A stretch of 64,000 nucleotides of DNA, from assembly GCF_017654485.1 (NCBI RefSeq), contig NZ_CP061091.1, positions 3,292,501-3,356,500 of the forward strand. Reading direction: 5' to 3'. Under the pieces are notes generated by a model. The model saw nothing but the letters and a program-made list of their open reading frames with translations. It did not search any database and was not told where the DNA came from. Positions 23,476 to 32,636 of the stretch are shown piece by piece (positions within the stretch are counted from its first letter, which is position 1; every line of letters starts with the position of its first letter). This DNA comes from Roseomonas marmotae. GTDB taxonomy: Bacteria; Pseudomonadota; Alphaproteobacteria; Acetobacterales; Acetobacteraceae. The position numbers and the translations under genes are program-made.

Positions 23476-25425
23476 TCACCCCGCCTGCTTCACCCGCATG
23501 TACCATTCCACCAGGCGGCGGACCTGCCGGGCAGTGTAGCCGCGCTCGACCATCCGCTCCACGAAGTCGTGGTGCTTACGCTCAGTTTCCCCATCCTTCT
23601 TGGCGCCGAAGGAGATCACGGGCAGCAGGTCCTCGACCTGCGAGAACATACGCTTCTCGATAACCTCGCGGATCTTCTCGTAGCTGGTCCAGCGCGGCAT
23701 GCGGCCGCCATTATTACCCTTTGCCCGCAACGCAAATTTGACGATCTCGTTGCGGAAATCCTTAGGGTTGGCGATGCCGGCCGGCTTCTCGATTTTGGTC
23801 AGCTCTGCGTTCAGCGCCTCGCGGCTCATCATCGCGCCGGTGTCGGGATCTTTGAAATCAATGTCCTCGATCCAGGCATCGGCCCAGTCCACGTAACGCT
23901 CGAACAGGTTCTGGCCATAATCACCATAGCTTTCCAGATAGGCTTTCTGGATCTCCTTGCCGACGAACTCGGCATAGCGGGGCGCGATCTCCTTTTTGAC
24001 AAGGCCCAGGTAGCGTTCCTCCGTCTCCGCCGGCAGCTGCTCCCGGCGGACGGCATTCTCCAGCACATACATGAGATGGACCGGGTCGGCCGCGACCTCG
24101 GTGGGGTCGTGGTTAAAGGTGGCGGAGAGCACCTTGAAGGCGAAGCGTGTGGACATGCCGTCCATACCCTCGTTCTGCCCGGCTCCGTCCCGATATTCCT
24201 GGGTAGAGCGGGCGCGGGGGTCGGTGTCCTTCAGGCTCTCGCCGTCATAGACCCGCATCTTGCTGAAGAGGTTGCTGTTCTCATGCGCCCGCAACCGCGT
24301 CATGACGGAGAAGCGGGCCAGCATCTCCAGCGTGCCGGGCGCGCATGGCGCGGTCGCCAACTCGGAATTGCCGATCAGCTTCCCGTAGATCTTCGCTTCT
24401 TCCGTCACGCGCAGGCAATATGGCACCTGTATGGTGCAGACGCGGTCCAGAAAGGCCTCGTTGTTCTTGTTGTTCCGGAAGGTCGCCCATTCCGACTCGT
24501 TGGAATGGGCCAGGATGATGCCGTTGAATGGAATGGCGCCAATGGGCTCGGTGCCGACGTAGTTCCGCTCCTGCGTCGCCGTCAGCAGCGGATGCAGCAT
24601 CTTGATCGGCGCCTTGAACATCTCGACGAATTCAAGGAGCCCCTGATTGGCCCGGTTCAGGCCGCCTGAGAAGCCATAGGCATCTGCGTCCTTCTGGCTG
24701 AAAGCCTCCAGCAGCCGGATATCCACCTTGCCCACGAGGGTGGAGATATCCTGGTTGTTCTCGTCCCCCGGCTCAACCTTGGCGATGGCGACCTGCCGGG
24801 CGCGGGAAGGCATCAGGCGCACAACGCTGAACTTGAAGACGTCGCCGCCGAATTCCTCCAGCCGCTTCTGCGCCCAGGGGCTCATCACGCCGCCGACCAG
24901 GCGCCTGGAGATGCCGTATTCCGCCTCCACCTGCTCCCCCACCGTATCCCGGTCGAACAGCGCGAGGGGGCTTTCGAAGACAGGGCTTATCTCCCTACCC
25001 GCCTTGAGCGCGTAGATCGGCTCCTGCTCCATCAGCGCCTTGAGGCGCTCGGCCAGGGAAGACTTGCCACCGCCCACGGGGCCCAGCAGGTAGAGGATCT
25101 GCTTGCTCTCCTCCAGCCCCTGGGCCGAATGCCGGAAAAAGGCGACGATCCGCTCGATCGCCTCTTCCATTCCATGAAATTCCGAGAAGGCGGGATAACG
25201 GCGGATCGTCCGGTTCAGGAAGATCCGGCCCAGGCGGGGGTCCTTCGCGGTATCGACCATTTCCGGCTCGCCGATCGCTTTCAGCATGCGCTCGGCGGCA
25301 CTGGCATAGGCCCCCCGGTCCCTACGGCAGAGATCCAGATATTCATCGAGGGTCATCTCGACCTCGCGCCTGTTCTCATACGCGCCCGAGATTCTGGACC
25401 GCAGGGACAACGTCTCGCTGCTCAT
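23476..25425 (-). CDS. prkA: PrkA/YeaG serine protein kinase, AAA+ type
   Basis: A 649-residue protein. The N-terminal AAA+ module has Walker A 'LYLLGPVGGGKSSLAERLKA' and a sensor region 'NGIILAHSNESEWATFRNNK'. The C-terminal PrkA domain holds 'KIYGKLIGNSELATAPCAPG' and 'GMDGMSTRFAFKVLSATFNH'. PrkA phosphorylates proteins on Ser/Thr and in several species is needed for nitrogen-starvation and stationary-phase survival. ATG 25425 (MSSETLSLRSRIS) lies nine bases after AGGAGG; a TTG at 25449 would add eight residues and place the ribosome site inside the gene. First gene of the prkA-yeaH-spoVR operon. Confidence 0.95.
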   Translation of the reverse strand: MSSETLSLRSRISGAYENRREVEMTLDEYLDLCRRDRGAYASAAERMLKAIGEPEMVDTAKDPRLGRIFLNRTIRRYPAFSEFHGMEEAIERIVAFFRHSAQGLEESKQILYLLGPVGGGKSSLAERLKALMEQEPIYALKAGREISPVFESPLALFDRDTVGEQVEAEYGISRRLVGGVMSPWAQKRLEEFGGDVFKFSVVRLMPSRARQVAIAKVEPGDENNQDISTLVGKVDIRLLEAFSQKDADAYGFSGGLNRANQGLLEFVEMFKAPIKMLHPLLTATQERNYVGTEPIGAIPFNGIILAHSNESEWATFRNNKNNEAFLDRVCTIQVPYCLRVTEEAKIYGKLIGNSELATAPCAPGTLEMLARFSVMTRLRAHENSNLFSKMRVYDGESLKDTDPRARSTQEYRDGAGQNEGMDGMSTRFAFKVLSATFNHDPTEVAADPVHLMYVLENAVRREQLPAETEERYLGLVKKEIAPRYAEFVGKEIQKAYLESYGDYGQNLFERYVDWADAWIEDIDFKDPDTGAMMSREALNAELTKIEKPAGIANPKDFRNEIVKFALRAKGNNGGRMPRWTSYEKIREVIEKRMFSQVEDLLPVISFGAKKDGETERKHHDFVERMVERGYTARQVRRLVEWYMRVKQAG

Positions 25426-26278
25426 TCGACCTAACCTCCTGAATGCCAACCTTCGCCGGCTCTGCGGAGCTTCGCCCTTCCTGGCCGGGCACCTAGCTAT
25501 GCATCATCAACAGTTCAGCCATGTCATAGAATTGAAGCAAATTTCCGTGAAATTCCCGTTCGGAATTCACGGACTCCGCACCCCCGTATATGTTGTGGCA
25601 GAAACGGCCCCTTCAAAAACAAATAGTTGAGGCACCACGAGAGAGTCACGAAATCGTCAACGCCCCTGTCGAAGCCGCTTTCAGGCATTTTGACACGGCC
25701 TTGCCTCATTCCGCCCTCACGGCGTAATAGTTGCGGTTTTCGAGAGAACACAGCCCAAGAACACCGCTTATTGATGCGGAAAACCGCAGTTGTGCCGGAG
25801 CGGCATTTGTGGCCCGCGACACTCCTGCGGCGTCGGCGGAAGGAAAGCGGGACGCAACCCACGCATTACGGCGCCCGATGCGGCGGCGGCCCCCGCCGAT
25901 TCGTACATGACGCCCAATCCTCTCCCCCGGATTTCCTGGTGTCCCTGCAACAGCGGGGCCAAAGCCGTGGCCCCATCCGAAGGTCGGCATTGTCATCGGA
26001 CCTGGCCGCTCATAACTGCCGGATTAGAGTGCAGACAGGGATCGAGGACGACCAACTCACAGGCACAGGCGAGACGCCTGCCAGGGCTCAAGCGCCGGGA
26101 ATGAGGCGAGGAGCCGGTATCCGGGTCGAACGCCGCGCGAAAACCTGCAAGATAGCGGCGACGCAAGCCAAGGCCGAGCTCGCCCCGCGGCAGGCCAAGG
26201 CAGCGCTCCATGAAGGTCTCCACTCTCCCATGGCGGCGGTGAGCCGGCCATGCCACGCACTTGAATCGGAAAGTCATC
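25426..26278. other. 853-base intergenic region
   Basis: Separates the divergent prkA operon and amino-acid-type ABC locus. The first 250 bases are distinctly AT-richer than the surroundings and hold an inverted repeat (25545-25572). Several frames of 80-290 codons are open here on both strands, but all are Arg/Pro/Ser-rich with no start signal or family match. I see no tRNA, no clear terminator and no convincing gene. Promoters for both operons must lie within it. Confidence 0.6.
25545..25572. repeat. Inverted repeat upstream of prkA
   Basis: CCGTGAAATTCC (25545-25556) and GGAATTCACGG (25562-25572) form an inverted repeat with 11-base arms, one bulged A and a 5-base loop. It lies about 120 bases upstream of prkA in the AT-rich part of the gap. 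It could be a regulator site or a leader hairpin. Confidence 0.4.
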
Positions 26279-27160
26279 ATGACAGCTTCCCCTCACAGGG
26301 CATTCCGGGCGCGTCTTGGCGCCGCGTTGCTGGGGCTCGGCCTGCTGCTGGCGCATCCTCTGGCACCCCGCGCCGCCGAACTGAATGCCGAGGCGCGCGC
26401 CGCCCTGCCGGAAGCGACCCGCAATGCCGGCGTGCTGAAGGTCGCCACCTCGCTGCAATGGCCGCCCTTCGCCTTCAAGGCGGAGGCCGGCGGCCCTGAC
26501 GGCATCGATATCCGCCTGATGCAGCTGCTGGCCGGGAAGCTGGGACTGAAGGCCGAATTCGAGGACATCAAGTTCCCGACCATCATCCCGGGCGTGGTGA
26601 ATGGCCGCTACAATGTTGGCATCAACCAGATCGGCCGCACGGCCGAGCGGCTGCGGGTCGTCAACCTGCTGCCCTACTTCAATTCCGGCTATGGCCTGCT
26701 GGTGCGCCAGGGCACGACGGATGTCGATGTGAACAATCTCTGCGGCCGCACGCTGGTGCTGACCCAGGGCAGCGCGCAGATCCAGGTGGCGGAGCAGCTT
26801 TCGGCCGATTGCGTGGCGGCCGGCAAGGAAAAGATCGCCTTCCTGTTCTTTCCCAATAGCGCCGATACCTATCTGGCGCTCTCCAACGGGCGCGGCGATG
26901 GCTTCCTGACGGCGAAGGCCGTCGGCATCTATATCGCCAAGGGCAACCCGAAGCTGCAGATGACCGAGAGCACCCTGCCCGACCGCTCCACCCTCTCCGG
27001 CATCGTCATTGCCAAGAACAACGCGGCGCTGGAGAAGGCCATCCAGATGGCGCTGGAAAGCGCCGTACAGGACGGCAGCTACGTCAGGCTGCTGGAGGAA
27101 TTCGGCGTGCCGGATGGCGCGGTGACGGTCGAGCAGATCCGCAACCCACCACCGGCCTGA
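26279..27160 (+). CDS. Polar-amino-acid-type ABC substrate-binding protein
   Basis: A periplasmic binding protein of 293 residues (SBP_bac_3). ATG 26279 follows GGAAAG. The signal peptide is 'LGAALLGLGLLLAHPLAPRA-A'. Family motifs are 'LKVATSLQWPPFAFKAEAGG', 'PDGIDIRLMQLLAGKLGLKA' and 'RYNVGINQIGRTAERLRVVN'. Members bind amino acids, cystine or related small molecules. It heads a five-gene string (binding protein, permease, ATPase, hydrolase, flavin monooxygenase), suggesting an S- or N-containing amino-acid-like substrate that is oxidised after import. Confidence 0.9.
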   Translation: MTASPHRAFRARLGAALLGLGLLLAHPLAPRAAELNAEARAALPEATRNAGVLKVATSLQWPPFAFKAEAGGPDGIDIRLMQLLAGKLGLKAEFEDIKFPTIIPGVVNGRYNVGINQIGRTAERLRVVNLLPYFNSGYGLLVRQGTTDVDVNNLCGRTLVLTQGSAQIQVAEQLSADCVAAGKEKIAFLFFPNSADTYLALSNGRGDGFLTAKAVGIYIAKGNPKLQMTESTLPDRSTLSGIVIAKNNAALEKAIQMALESAVQDGSYVRLLEEFGVPDGAVTVEQIRNPPPA

Positions 27161-27231
27161 GCCCGGAAACCCGGTGCGCGGGACCGCCAGGCCCCGCCCC
27201 GGACAGGATGCAAGGACGACAGGGAAGACGG

Positions 27232-28119
27232 ATGGCGACAGCTTTCAACCCGCAGGCGGCGGCCGGGCCTCTCTCAGCGGCGCCGCAGATCCTGCCCGCA
27301 CCGCGCACCGGGCGATGGTTCGGCGTGGCGCTGATCCTGCTGGTCGCCACCTGGATCGCCTATCAGGTCATGGTCAACCCTGGCTTCCAGTGGCAGATCG
27401 TCGGCCGCTACATGCTCCATGCGGATGTGCTGGCCGGCGTGGCCATGACGCTGCAGCTGACAGCGCTGGTGATGGTGATGGGCACCATCATCGGCATCGC
27501 CATCGCGCTGATGCGCCTCTCCGGCGACCCGGTGCTGGGTTTCTGCGCCCATGCCTTCGTCTGGTTCTTCCGTGGCACGCCGGTTCTGGTGCAGCTGGTC
27601 TTCTGGTACAACCTCGCCTCCCTCTTCCCCGAACTGTCCCTCGGCATTCCTTTCGGCGGGCCGAAATTCTTCGAGATCTCCGCCACGGTCGCCATCTCCT
27701 CCTTCACCGCTGCCATGCTCGGCCTGGGGCTGAACGAGGCCGCCTATATGGCGGAGATCGTGCGCGCCGGCATGCTCTCGGTCGATCCTGGCCAGAAGGA
27801 GGCCTCCAAGGCGCTGGGCCACCGCCCCTGGCAGACCTTCCGTGTCGTCGTGCTGCCGCAGGCCATGAAGGCCATCGTGCCGCCCACCGGCAACCAGGTG
27901 ATCGGCATGCTGAAATACACCTCCATCGCCAGCGTCGTGGCGCTGGGGGAGCTGATGCATTCCGTGGAGAATATCTATTCCCGCACCTTCGAGACCATTC
28001 CGCTGCTGATCGTCGCGGCGCTCTGGTATCTCATCATGGTCAGCATCCTCTCCGTCTTCCAGTATTTCATCGAGCGCCACTACGCGCGCGGCGCCTCAGA
28101 TTTCGACCATGCGCACTGA
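27232..28119 (+). CDS. Polar-amino-acid-type ABC permease (HisM/GlnP-like)
   Basis: An inner-membrane permease of 295 residues. ATG 27232 lies just after GGGAAGA; an upstream ATG at 27208 would add eight residues. After a hydrophobic start (FGVALILLVATWIAYQVMVN) come the typical 'VLAGVAMTLQLTALVMVMGT' and 'FVWFFRGTPVLVQLVFWYNL', and the coupling loop 'RAGMLSVDPGQKEASKALGH'. The C-terminus 'VVLPQAMKAIVPPTGNQVIG' also fits. Works as a dimer with the ATPase encoded 24 bases downstream. Confidence 0.9.
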   Translation: MATAFNPQAAAGPLSAAPQILPAPRTGRWFGVALILLVATWIAYQVMVNPGFQWQIVGRYMLHADVLAGVAMTLQLTALVMVMGTIIGIAIALMRLSGDPVLGFCAHAFVWFFRGTPVLVQLVFWYNLASLFPELSLGIPFGGPKFFEISATVAISSFTAAMLGLGLNEAAYMAEIVRAGMLSVDPGQKEASKALGHRPWQTFRVVVLPQAMKAIVPPTGNQVIGMLKYTSIASVVALGELMHSVENIYSRTFETIPLLIVAALWYLIMVSILSVFQYFIERHYARGASDFDHAH

Positions 28120-28143
28120 CACCGCCGCCGGTCCGGAGAGAGG

Positions 28144-28944
28144 ATGATGGACATGGCTGTCATCGAAGAAGGGGCGCCGCTGGTCCGCATCGTCGATGTC
28201 TGGAAGCAGCGCGGCCGCAACATGGTGCTGAAGGGCGTCCATATGCAGGCCATGCGCGGGCAGGTGGTCTGCCTGCTGGGGCCCTCCGGTGCTGGCAAGA
28301 GCACCTTGCTCCGCTGCATCAATGCCCTGGAGGCCTGCGACCGCGGCATCGTCTATATTGATGGCGTGGCCATCGGCTGCGAGGAGCGCAACGGCGCCTT
28401 TTACCGGATGCCGGAGCGCAGATTGAGCCGCCAGCGCGCCGAGATCGGCATGGTGTTCCAGAACTTCAATCTCTTCCCGCATATGTCCGTGCTCGACAAC
28501 ATCATCGACGCGCCCATCCGCGTGAGAGGGGAGAAGCGCAGCGCGGCGACGGAACGCGCGCATGACCTGCTGGCGCGGGTCGGGCTTTCGGAGAAGGTCC
28601 ATGCCTATCCCCGCCAGCTCTCCGGCGGGCAGCAGCAGCGCATTGCCATCGCCCGCGCGCTTGCCATGACGCCCAAGCTGATGCTCTTTGACGAGCCGAC
28701 CTCGGCGCTGGACCCGCATCTGGTGGGCGAGGTGCTGGAGGTCATCAAGGACTTGGCCGCCACGGGCATGACCATGATCATCGTGACGCATGAGGTGCAG
28801 TTCGCCCGCGAGGTGGCGGATACGGTGGCCATCATGGTGGATGGCGTGATCGCCGAAGCCGGCCCGCCCTCGCAGGTGCTGGCGCATCCGCGCGACCCGC
28901 GCGTGCAGTCCTTCCTGGCCCGTTCGCTGCGGGAGCTCGCCTGA
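28144..28944 (+). CDS. Polar-amino-acid-type ABC ATPase (GlnQ/HisP-like)
   Basis: A 266-residue importer ATPase. Motifs in order: Walker A '[20 protein letters not shown]', Q-loop '[20 protein letters not shown]', signature '[20 protein letters not shown]', Walker B '[20 protein letters not shown]' and H-loop '[20 protein letters not shown]'. An insert ([20 protein letters not shown]) follows Walker A, as in HisP/OccP-type ATPases. Partner of the permease and binding protein upstream; the hydrolase gene starts four bases later. Confidence 0.93.
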   Translation: MMDMAVIEEGAPLVRIVDVWKQRGRNMVLKGVHMQAMRGQVVCLLGPSGAGKSTLLRCINALEACDRGIVYIDGVAIGCEERNGAFYRMPERRLSRQRAEIGMVFQNFNLFPHMSVLDNIIDAPIRVRGEKRSAATERAHDLLARVGLSEKVHAYPRQLSGGQQQRIAIARALAMTPKLMLFDEPTSALDPHLVGEVLEVIKDLAATGMTMIIVTHEVQFAREVADTVAIMVDGVIAEAGPPSQVLAHPRDPRVQSFLARSLRELA

Positions 28945-28948
28945 AGCC

Positions 28949-29515
28949 ATGGCCCATACCCGTGACTGGCTGATGGTCATCGACCACCAGCCCGCCTTCT
29001 CCCATCCCGATAGCCCCTGGTTCACCCCTTCCTTCCCCGAGATCTCCGGCCGTATCGCGCGGCTGGTGCCACTATTCGGGGAGCGCGTGCTTTTCACCCG
29101 TTTCGTCCCCCCCACGCGACTGAGCGGCAGCTGGTCGCGCTACTACGAGAAATGGCCCTTCGCCCGGCAGCCTTCCTCCGACTGGCTCTGGGCCGTGGAC
29201 GCGCCCTGGCAGGACCGCGCCAGCTTCGCCAGCCATACTTTCTCCAAATGGCTGCCGGAAGCCTATGAGCGCTTCGGACCCGAGCCCGGCGTCGTGCTCT
29301 GCGGCGTCTCCACCGATTGCTGCGTGCTGGCGACGGCGCTGGCGGCAGTGGATGGCGGCGCGCAGGTGCGGCTGGTGGAGGATGCCTGCGCGGCAAAGTC
29401 GCCGGACGTCCATGACAATGCGCTGGCCATCATGGCCGCCCGCGCCCCGCAGCTGACGGTGGTAACGACGGACGAGGAATGCGCCCGCGCCACCGGAGAA
29501 GGAGCCCCGGCATGA
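28949..29515 (+). CDS. Isochorismatase-family cysteine hydrolase
   Basis: A 188-residue hydrolase. Catalytic triad candidates are the Asp in '[12 protein letters not shown]', the Lys in '[20 protein letters not shown]' and the Cys in '[20 protein letters not shown]'. The family includes N-carbamoylsarcosine amidase, nicotinamidase and other amide hydrolases. Its place between an importer ATPase (four bases upstream) and a flavin monooxygenase (4-base overlap) suggests it cleaves a C-N bond of the imported compound or of a later product. Substrate not indicated. Confidence 0.85.
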   Translation: MAHTRDWLMVIDHQPAFSHPDSPWFTPSFPEISGRIARLVPLFGERVLFTRFVPPTRLSGSWSRYYEKWPFARQPSSDWLWAVDAPWQDRASFASHTFSKWLPEAYERFGPEPGVVLCGVSTDCCVLATALAAVDGGAQVRLVEDACAAKSPDVHDNALAIMAARAPQLTVVTTDEECARATGEGAPA

Positions 29516-30819
29516 GCCGCAGGATGATACATCTCGGCCTTCTTGTCCTGGGCGCCGGCAACCACGTCGCGGGCTGGCGGATGCCGGATGCGGAATTCGG
29601 TTCGCAGAACCTGCCGCTGCTACAGCGGATCGCGCGGATCGCCGAGCGTGGCAGGTTCGACATGCTGTTCTTCGCCGATGCGGTGAACACCGGCATCGAC
29701 GCCCATCCCGGCATGATGGTGCGCTTCGAGCCGCTGACCCTGCTCGCGGCACTCGCCATGGGCACCGAGCGCATCGGCCTGGGCGCCACTGTCTCCACCA
29801 CCTATTCCGAGCCCTACAACCTCGCCCGTGCCCTGGCCTCGCTCGACCATCTCAGCGGCGGGCGCATCGGCTGGAACGTCGTCACCGGCTCCAGCCCCGA
29901 TGCGGCGGCCAATTTCAGCCGCGACCAGCACCCGCCGCATGCCGAGCGCTATGCCATGGCCGCCGAATACCTGCAGGTGGTCAAGGGGCTGTGGGACAGC
30001 TGGGAGGAGGATGCGATCGTCGGCGACAAGCAGCGCGGCATCTTCGCCGATCCCGCCAAGCTGCATGTGCTGAACCACGAAGGGCAGTACTACCGGGTCA
30101 AGGGTCCGCTCAACATCACCCGCCCGCCGCAGGGCTATCCGGTGATCCTGCAGGCCGGCGCCTCGGAGGCCGGGCGAAACCTTGCCGCCGCCACCGCCGA
30201 GGTGGTCTTCACCGTGCAGCAGGAGATGGAGGGCGCGCTGGCCTTCGCGCAGGACCTGCGCGACCGCTGCGAGCGGGCCGGGCGGCCGCGCGATGCCATC
30301 CGCATCCTGCCGGGCGTCTGCCCCATCATCGGCCGCAGCGAGGCCGAGGCGAAGGCGAAGATTACCGAACTGGCGGCGCTGGCCGATCCGCAGGCGGCGA
30401 TGCGCGTGCTGTCCGACCGGCTGGGCCACGACCTCTCCGGCTATCCGCTGGACGGACCGCTGCCGGAACTGCCGCCCTCCGGCATGATGCAGGGCCATGC
30501 CGTCACCCTCACCGCCATCGCCCGCAAGCACCAGATGACCATCCGGGAACTGCGCGATTTCACGTCGGCCAGCTCAGGCCACCGCCTGGTCCTCGGCACG
30601 CCGGAGATGATCGCCGACGACCTTGAAGCCTGGTTCCGCAGCGGTGCCGCAGATGGCTTCATGATCAAGACCACCCATTATCCCGGCCCCTTCGAGGAAT
30701 TCGTGGACCAGGTGGTGCCGATCCTGGTGCGGCGCGGGCTGTTCCGCAGCGAATACGAGGGCCGGACCCTGCGCGAGCACCTGGGCCTGCCGCGGCCGGA
30801 GCATCCGGCGCGCGGCTGA
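29512..30819 (+). CDS. NtaA/SnaA/DszA-family FMN-dependent monooxygenase
   Basis: A luciferase-like flavin monooxygenase of 435 residues using FMNH2 from a separate reductase. ATG 29512 overlaps the hydrolase stop (ATGA). Family motifs are 'MIHLGLLVLGAGNHVAGWRM', 'LARALASLDHLSGGRIGWNV', 'VTGSSPDAAANFSRDQHPPH', 'GYPVILQAGASEAGRNLAAA' and 'HRLVLGTPEMIADDLEAWFR'. Relatives oxidise nitrilotriacetate (NtaA), dibenzothiophene sulfone (DszA) and, in the Bacillus ytmI operon (YtnJ), S-(2-succino)cysteine. That operon also pairs an amino-acid-type importer with hydrolases, so organosulfur recycling is a reasonable guess. Last gene of the operon. Confidence 0.88.
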   Translation: MSRRMIHLGLLVLGAGNHVAGWRMPDAEFGSQNLPLLQRIARIAERGRFDMLFFADAVNTGIDAHPGMMVRFEPLTLLAALAMGTERIGLGATVSTTYSEPYNLARALASLDHLSGGRIGWNVVTGSSPDAAANFSRDQHPPHAERYAMAAEYLQVVKGLWDSWEEDAIVGDKQRGIFADPAKLHVLNHEGQYYRVKGPLNITRPPQGYPVILQAGASEAGRNLAAATAEVVFTVQQEMEGALAFAQDLRDRCERAGRPRDAIRILPGVCPIIGRSEAEAKAKITELAALADPQAAMRVLSDRLGHDLSGYPLDGPLPELPPSGMMQGHAVTLTAIARKHQMTIRELRDFTSASSGHRLVLGTPEMIADDLEAWFRSGAADGFMIKTTHYPGPFEEFVDQVVPILVRRGLFRSEYEGRTLREHLGLPRPEHPARG

Positions 30820-30840
30820 CCCGGTCGCGTCCCGGCCGCC

Positions 30841-31830
30841 TTACTGCGCGGCCGCCAGCTCCGGCGCGCGGGCGGCTTCCGCCCAGGCGGGGAGGCCCAG
30901 CAGGCGGCGCGGATTGTCCCGCACCAGCAGCGCGGCATCGGTGTGGGAGAGGCCGTGATGCAGCATGCTGCCCAGCGTCATCCGCAGCAGCTCCGGCGCC
31001 GGCGGCATCCAGCCAAAGAAGCAATCCGTCGTCAGCACCACATTCTCCGCCCCGACCTCACGGATGATCTCCAGGCATTCCGCCATGGGCAGGCGCTGGA
31101 AGGCGGGCGTGAAGCCGATGGCGCAGAACTCCACCGTGCCGCCGGCGGCGACGATGGCGCGGATATCCTCCCGCGTCGCGCCGATGGAATGGCTGTCGGG
31201 GTGCTGGAACATCACCTCCCGCACGCCCAGGCGCCTGGCTTCCGTCACGACCGCCACGCTCTCACGCGGAGAAATATGGCCGGTGGCCACCATCATGCCG
31301 AACGCGGCCGCGATGGCCAGGCAGTCCGTCACCTCCGGACGGATACGGCCGGCGGAATCCAGGACCGTCAGCCCATCCTCGGGTAAGAACTTCTTCGCGC
31401 TCTCCAGGTAGCCACCGAGATAGCGGCTCATGCCGCCACGACGCTGGTCGGCCTCGGCGCCCCAGGTCGGCATGAAAAGGACACGCGCGCCCTGCCGCGC
31501 CGCCGCTTCCACCGCCACGGGCAGGAAGCCGCCGGCGCAGGGATTCATCGTGATGGAGGGGAAGGCCTCCGCCCCCAGCCCCATCTGGTTCAGATGCCAG
31601 GAGATGGTGGTGGTCGGGAAGAAATGCGACTTCATGACGATGCCGGCCATGCCGGCGGCGGCGGCCTGGCGCAGCTCCTCCGCATCGCTCTGGCGGGTCG
31701 GATGAGCGAAGGTGAATTCGGGGAAGCCGTGGTGGTGCAGGTCGACCGCCCCGTGCAGCAGGGCGTCCAGCGCGGGCATGGCCGGCATGGCGCCCTCGCG
31801 CGGCGACAGATGGTCGATACGGTCAGTCAT
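30841..31830 (-). CDS. DUF6282 family metal-dependent hydrolase-like protein
   Basis: A cytoplasmic protein of 329 residues resembling amidohydrolases. Possible metal ligands are the His cluster in 'GAVDLHHHGFPEFTFAHPTR', 'IVMKSHFFPTTTISWHLNQM', 'MVATGHISPRESVAVVTEAR', 'VMFQHPDSHSIGATREDIRA' and the late Asp in 'NVVLTTDCFFGWMPPAPELL'. The set fits the DUF6282 group. ATG 31830 overlaps the permease stop (ATGA). As last gene of a sulfonate/taurine-type importer operon it may hydrolyse the imported molecule. Confidence 0.75.
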   Translation of the reverse strand: MTDRIDHLSPREGAMPAMPALDALLHGAVDLHHHGFPEFTFAHPTRQSDAEELRQAAAAGMAGIVMKSHFFPTTTISWHLNQMGLGAEAFPSITMNPCAGGFLPVAVEAAARQGARVLFMPTWGAEADQRRGGMSRYLGGYLESAKKFLPEDGLTVLDSAGRIRPEVTDCLAIAAAFGMMVATGHISPRESVAVVTEARRLGVREVMFQHPDSHSIGATREDIRAIVAAGGTVEFCAIGFTPAFQRLPMAECLEIIREVGAENVVLTTDCFFGWMPPAPELLRMTLGSMLHHGLSHTDAALLVRDNPRRLLGLPAWAEAARAPELAAAQ

Positions 31831-32636
31831 GACTGCTGTCCTGTTTCCGGCCGCCAGCGCGACGCGCGGCGCTCCAGGCGGCTGATGAGCATGTCCAGGC
31901 CGCCGGCCAGCACCAGCACCAGCAGGATGCCGAAATAGACCTGCGGGGTGCGGAACATGGTCCGGTTCTGGGTGATGAGGAATCCGATGCCATCGGTGGA
32001 GGCCAGCATCTCCGCCACCACCACGCCCACCGTGACTAACGCGCCGCCGACACGCAGGCCGGAGACGATGGCCGGCAGCGCGGCGGGGATCACGACCTCG
32101 ACCATCATCGGCCAGAAGCGCGCGCCCTGGGCGCGGGCCATGGTGATGAGATTGCGGTCCACCAGCTGCACGCCGGCGGCCGTGGACAGGATCACCGGGA
32201 AGACGCCGTAGAGGCTGGCGAACCAGACCTTGCTGGCGGGTCCGATGCCGAACCATGCCGTCATGACGGGATAGATCACGATCAGCGGCAGCGCGTAGAA
32301 CGATGAGACCAGCGGCAGCGCCACAGCGCGGCCGAAGGGGGAAAGGCCCACCGCCAGCCCGATCAGGCTGCCCAGCCCATAGGCGAAGATCAGTGAGACC
32401 AGGATCTCGCCGAAGGTGAAGGCCAGGGCGCTGGCGAAGAAATCCCACTCCGCGAAGCCCTCTATCAGCGTGGCGCTGGGCGTCGCCAGGATGACCGGCG
32501 GTACCCAGCCGGCGCGCGGGGCAATTTCCCACAGTGCCAGCAGGACCGCCAGGCACAGCCAGCGCAACGCCACCGGGGAGAGGCGCCAGCCGCCCGCCTT
32601 CGCGCCCGTGGGGGCCGGCAGGGTCGTGGTGCTCAC
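31827..32636 (-). CDS. SsuC/TauC-type ABC permease, second of the operon
   Basis: A 269-residue inner-membrane permease. Helices include 'WLCLAVLLALWEIAPRAGWV' and 'LVSLIFAYGLGSLIGLAVGL'; the coupling loop is 'DRNLITMARAQGARFWPMMV' followed by 'IPAALPAIVSGLRVGGALVT'. It overlaps the ATPase gene upstream and the DUF6282 gene downstream by four bases each. Together with the permease at 33445-34209 it gives the operon two different SsuC-like permeases and one ATPase, suggesting a heterodimeric channel rather than the usual homodimer. Confidence 0.9.
   Translation of the reverse strand: MSTTTLPAPTGAKAGGWRLSPVALRWLCLAVLLALWEIAPRAGWVPPVILATPSATLIEGFAEWDFFASALAFTFGEILVSLIFAYGLGSLIGLAVGLSPFGRAVALPLVSSFYALPLIVIYPVMTAWFGIGPASKVWFASLYGVFPVILSTAAGVQLVDRNLITMARAQGARFWPMMVEVVIPAALPAIVSGLRVGGALVTVGVVVAEMLASTDGIGFLITQNRTMFRTPQVYFGILLVLVLAGGLDMLISRLERRASRWRPETGQQS

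Noticed and set aside
25627..26499. A 290-codon plus-strand frame in the large intergenic region
   Set aside because: Arg/Ser/Pro-rich, no ribosome site or motif, and it runs out of frame through the start of a well-supported binding-protein gene.
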